From Acidimicrobiales bacterium (GTDB lineage Bacteria > Actinomycetota > Acidimicrobiia > Acidimicrobiales > VFJN01): a stretch of 5,817 nucleotides of DNA. Numbering within the stretch: position 1 is the stretch's first letter; each line of letters starts with the position of its first letter. Positions 5,482 through 5,817 of this stretch are shown in pieces. A program made the translations under genes and the position numbers. The stretch covers positions 1 to 5,817 of the forward strand of contig JAFGPU010000336.1 of NCBI GenBank assembly GCA_016936035.1, written 5' to 3'. The notes under the pieces were generated by a model, which worked only from the letters and a program-made list of their open reading frames with translations, did no database searches and was not told the origin of the DNA.

Positions 5482-5817
5482 CTACGGTTCGTGACGCTCG
5501 ACCAGGTGGCTGTCCCGCCGCTGCCGGTTGACCGCCGACACGACCGCACGGAACGACGCGGTCGTGATGCTCTCGTGCTGCCCGACACCCCACTTCACCG
5601 TGCCGTCCGGGCGCTGGGTCTCGACGTAGGCCACGGCCCGGGCGTCCGACCCCGAGCCCACGGCGTGCTCGCTGTAGTCGACCACGTCGACGTCGACGCC
5701 GAGGTCGGCCTGCAGGCCGGCCACGAACGCGGCGATCGGCCCGTTGCCCTCGCCCGAGACCGTGCGGTGCTCGCCGTCGACCACCAGCTGCGCCACCACC
5801 CGGGACCCGTCCTCGCC
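5482..5817 (-). CDS. leuA: 2-isopropylmalate synthase, C-terminal regulatory domain only (gene continues past window)
   Basis: LeuA condenses acetyl-CoA with 2-oxoisovalerate in the first committed step of leucine synthesis. Only the last 111 residues are in the window; the frame is open to base 5817, so the catalytic TIM barrel lies outside. The visible part is the LeuA dimer/allosteric domain, which binds leucine for feedback inhibition. It shows SGEGNGPIAAFVAGL, DYSEHAVGSGSDARAVAYVE and the terminal TTASFRAVVSAVNR, wording typical of the long actinobacterial-type LeuA. GTG at 5799 is internal. The gene ends with TAG at 5484-5482. A small dyad, CCGT-N4-ACGG (5476-5487), spans the stop but is too weak to call a terminator. 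The gene is on the strand opposite to leuCD and about 3.8 kb from leuD. Confidence 0.93.
   Translation of the reverse strand, partial: GEDGSRVVAQLVVDGEHRTVSGEGNGPIAAFVAGLQADLGVDVDVVDYSEHAVGSGSDARAVAYVETQRPDGTVKWGVGQHESITTASFRAVVSAVNRQRRDSHLVERHEP

Noticed and set aside
5454..5487. Intrinsic terminator after leuA (weak stem at the stop, later a T-rich stretch on the minus strand)
   Set aside because: The stem has only four strong pairs and is about 16 nt away from the T run, so the two do not form a classical terminator.

Overview
This is a very GC-rich window. Its codon use, the actinobacterial-type C-terminal regulatory domain of LeuA, and a SigB/SigF-type sigma module all point to a high-GC actinobacterium. 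A member of the Acidimicrobiia is my best guess; this is inference, with no marker gene to prove it. No RNA gene, insertion sequence, CRISPR array or origin is visible.

Layout: (1) 1-1706, plus strand: the 3' part of leuC followed by complete leuD, the two subunits of isopropylmalate isomerase. (2) 1710-3699: a partner-switching sigma-factor module. An intact RsbW-type GHKL kinase (minus strand) is divergent from a second, degenerate RsbW-like protein. The latter overlaps by ATGA a SigB/SigF/SigG-family sigma factor gene (plus strand). A STAS-domain anti-anti-sigma factor (minus strand) converges on the sigma gene. (3) 3730-5289, minus strand: a membrane-anchored or secreted M1 metallopeptidase, 30 nt upstream of the STAS gene and possibly co-transcribed with it. 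(4) 5290-5481: a 192-nt intergenic region with a CRP-like dyad and several hairpins. (5) 5482-5817, minus strand: the C-terminal end of leuA.

How it fits together: leuA and leuCD, which act in the same leucine pathway, flank the sigma module and peptidase. The module appears to hold sigma factor, kinase and STAS antagonist, but no PP2C phosphatase lies in the window. The 72-nt divergent region carries a close match to the SigF/SigB promoter consensus (GTTT-N16-GGGTAC) reading into the intact kinase gene. This suggests that the sigma factor drives its own inhibitor as negative feedback. The anti-sigma-like protein coupled to the sigma gene has lost the ATP-site residues and may be a pseudokinase. 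These two points are the most interesting in the window; the other genes look conventional.
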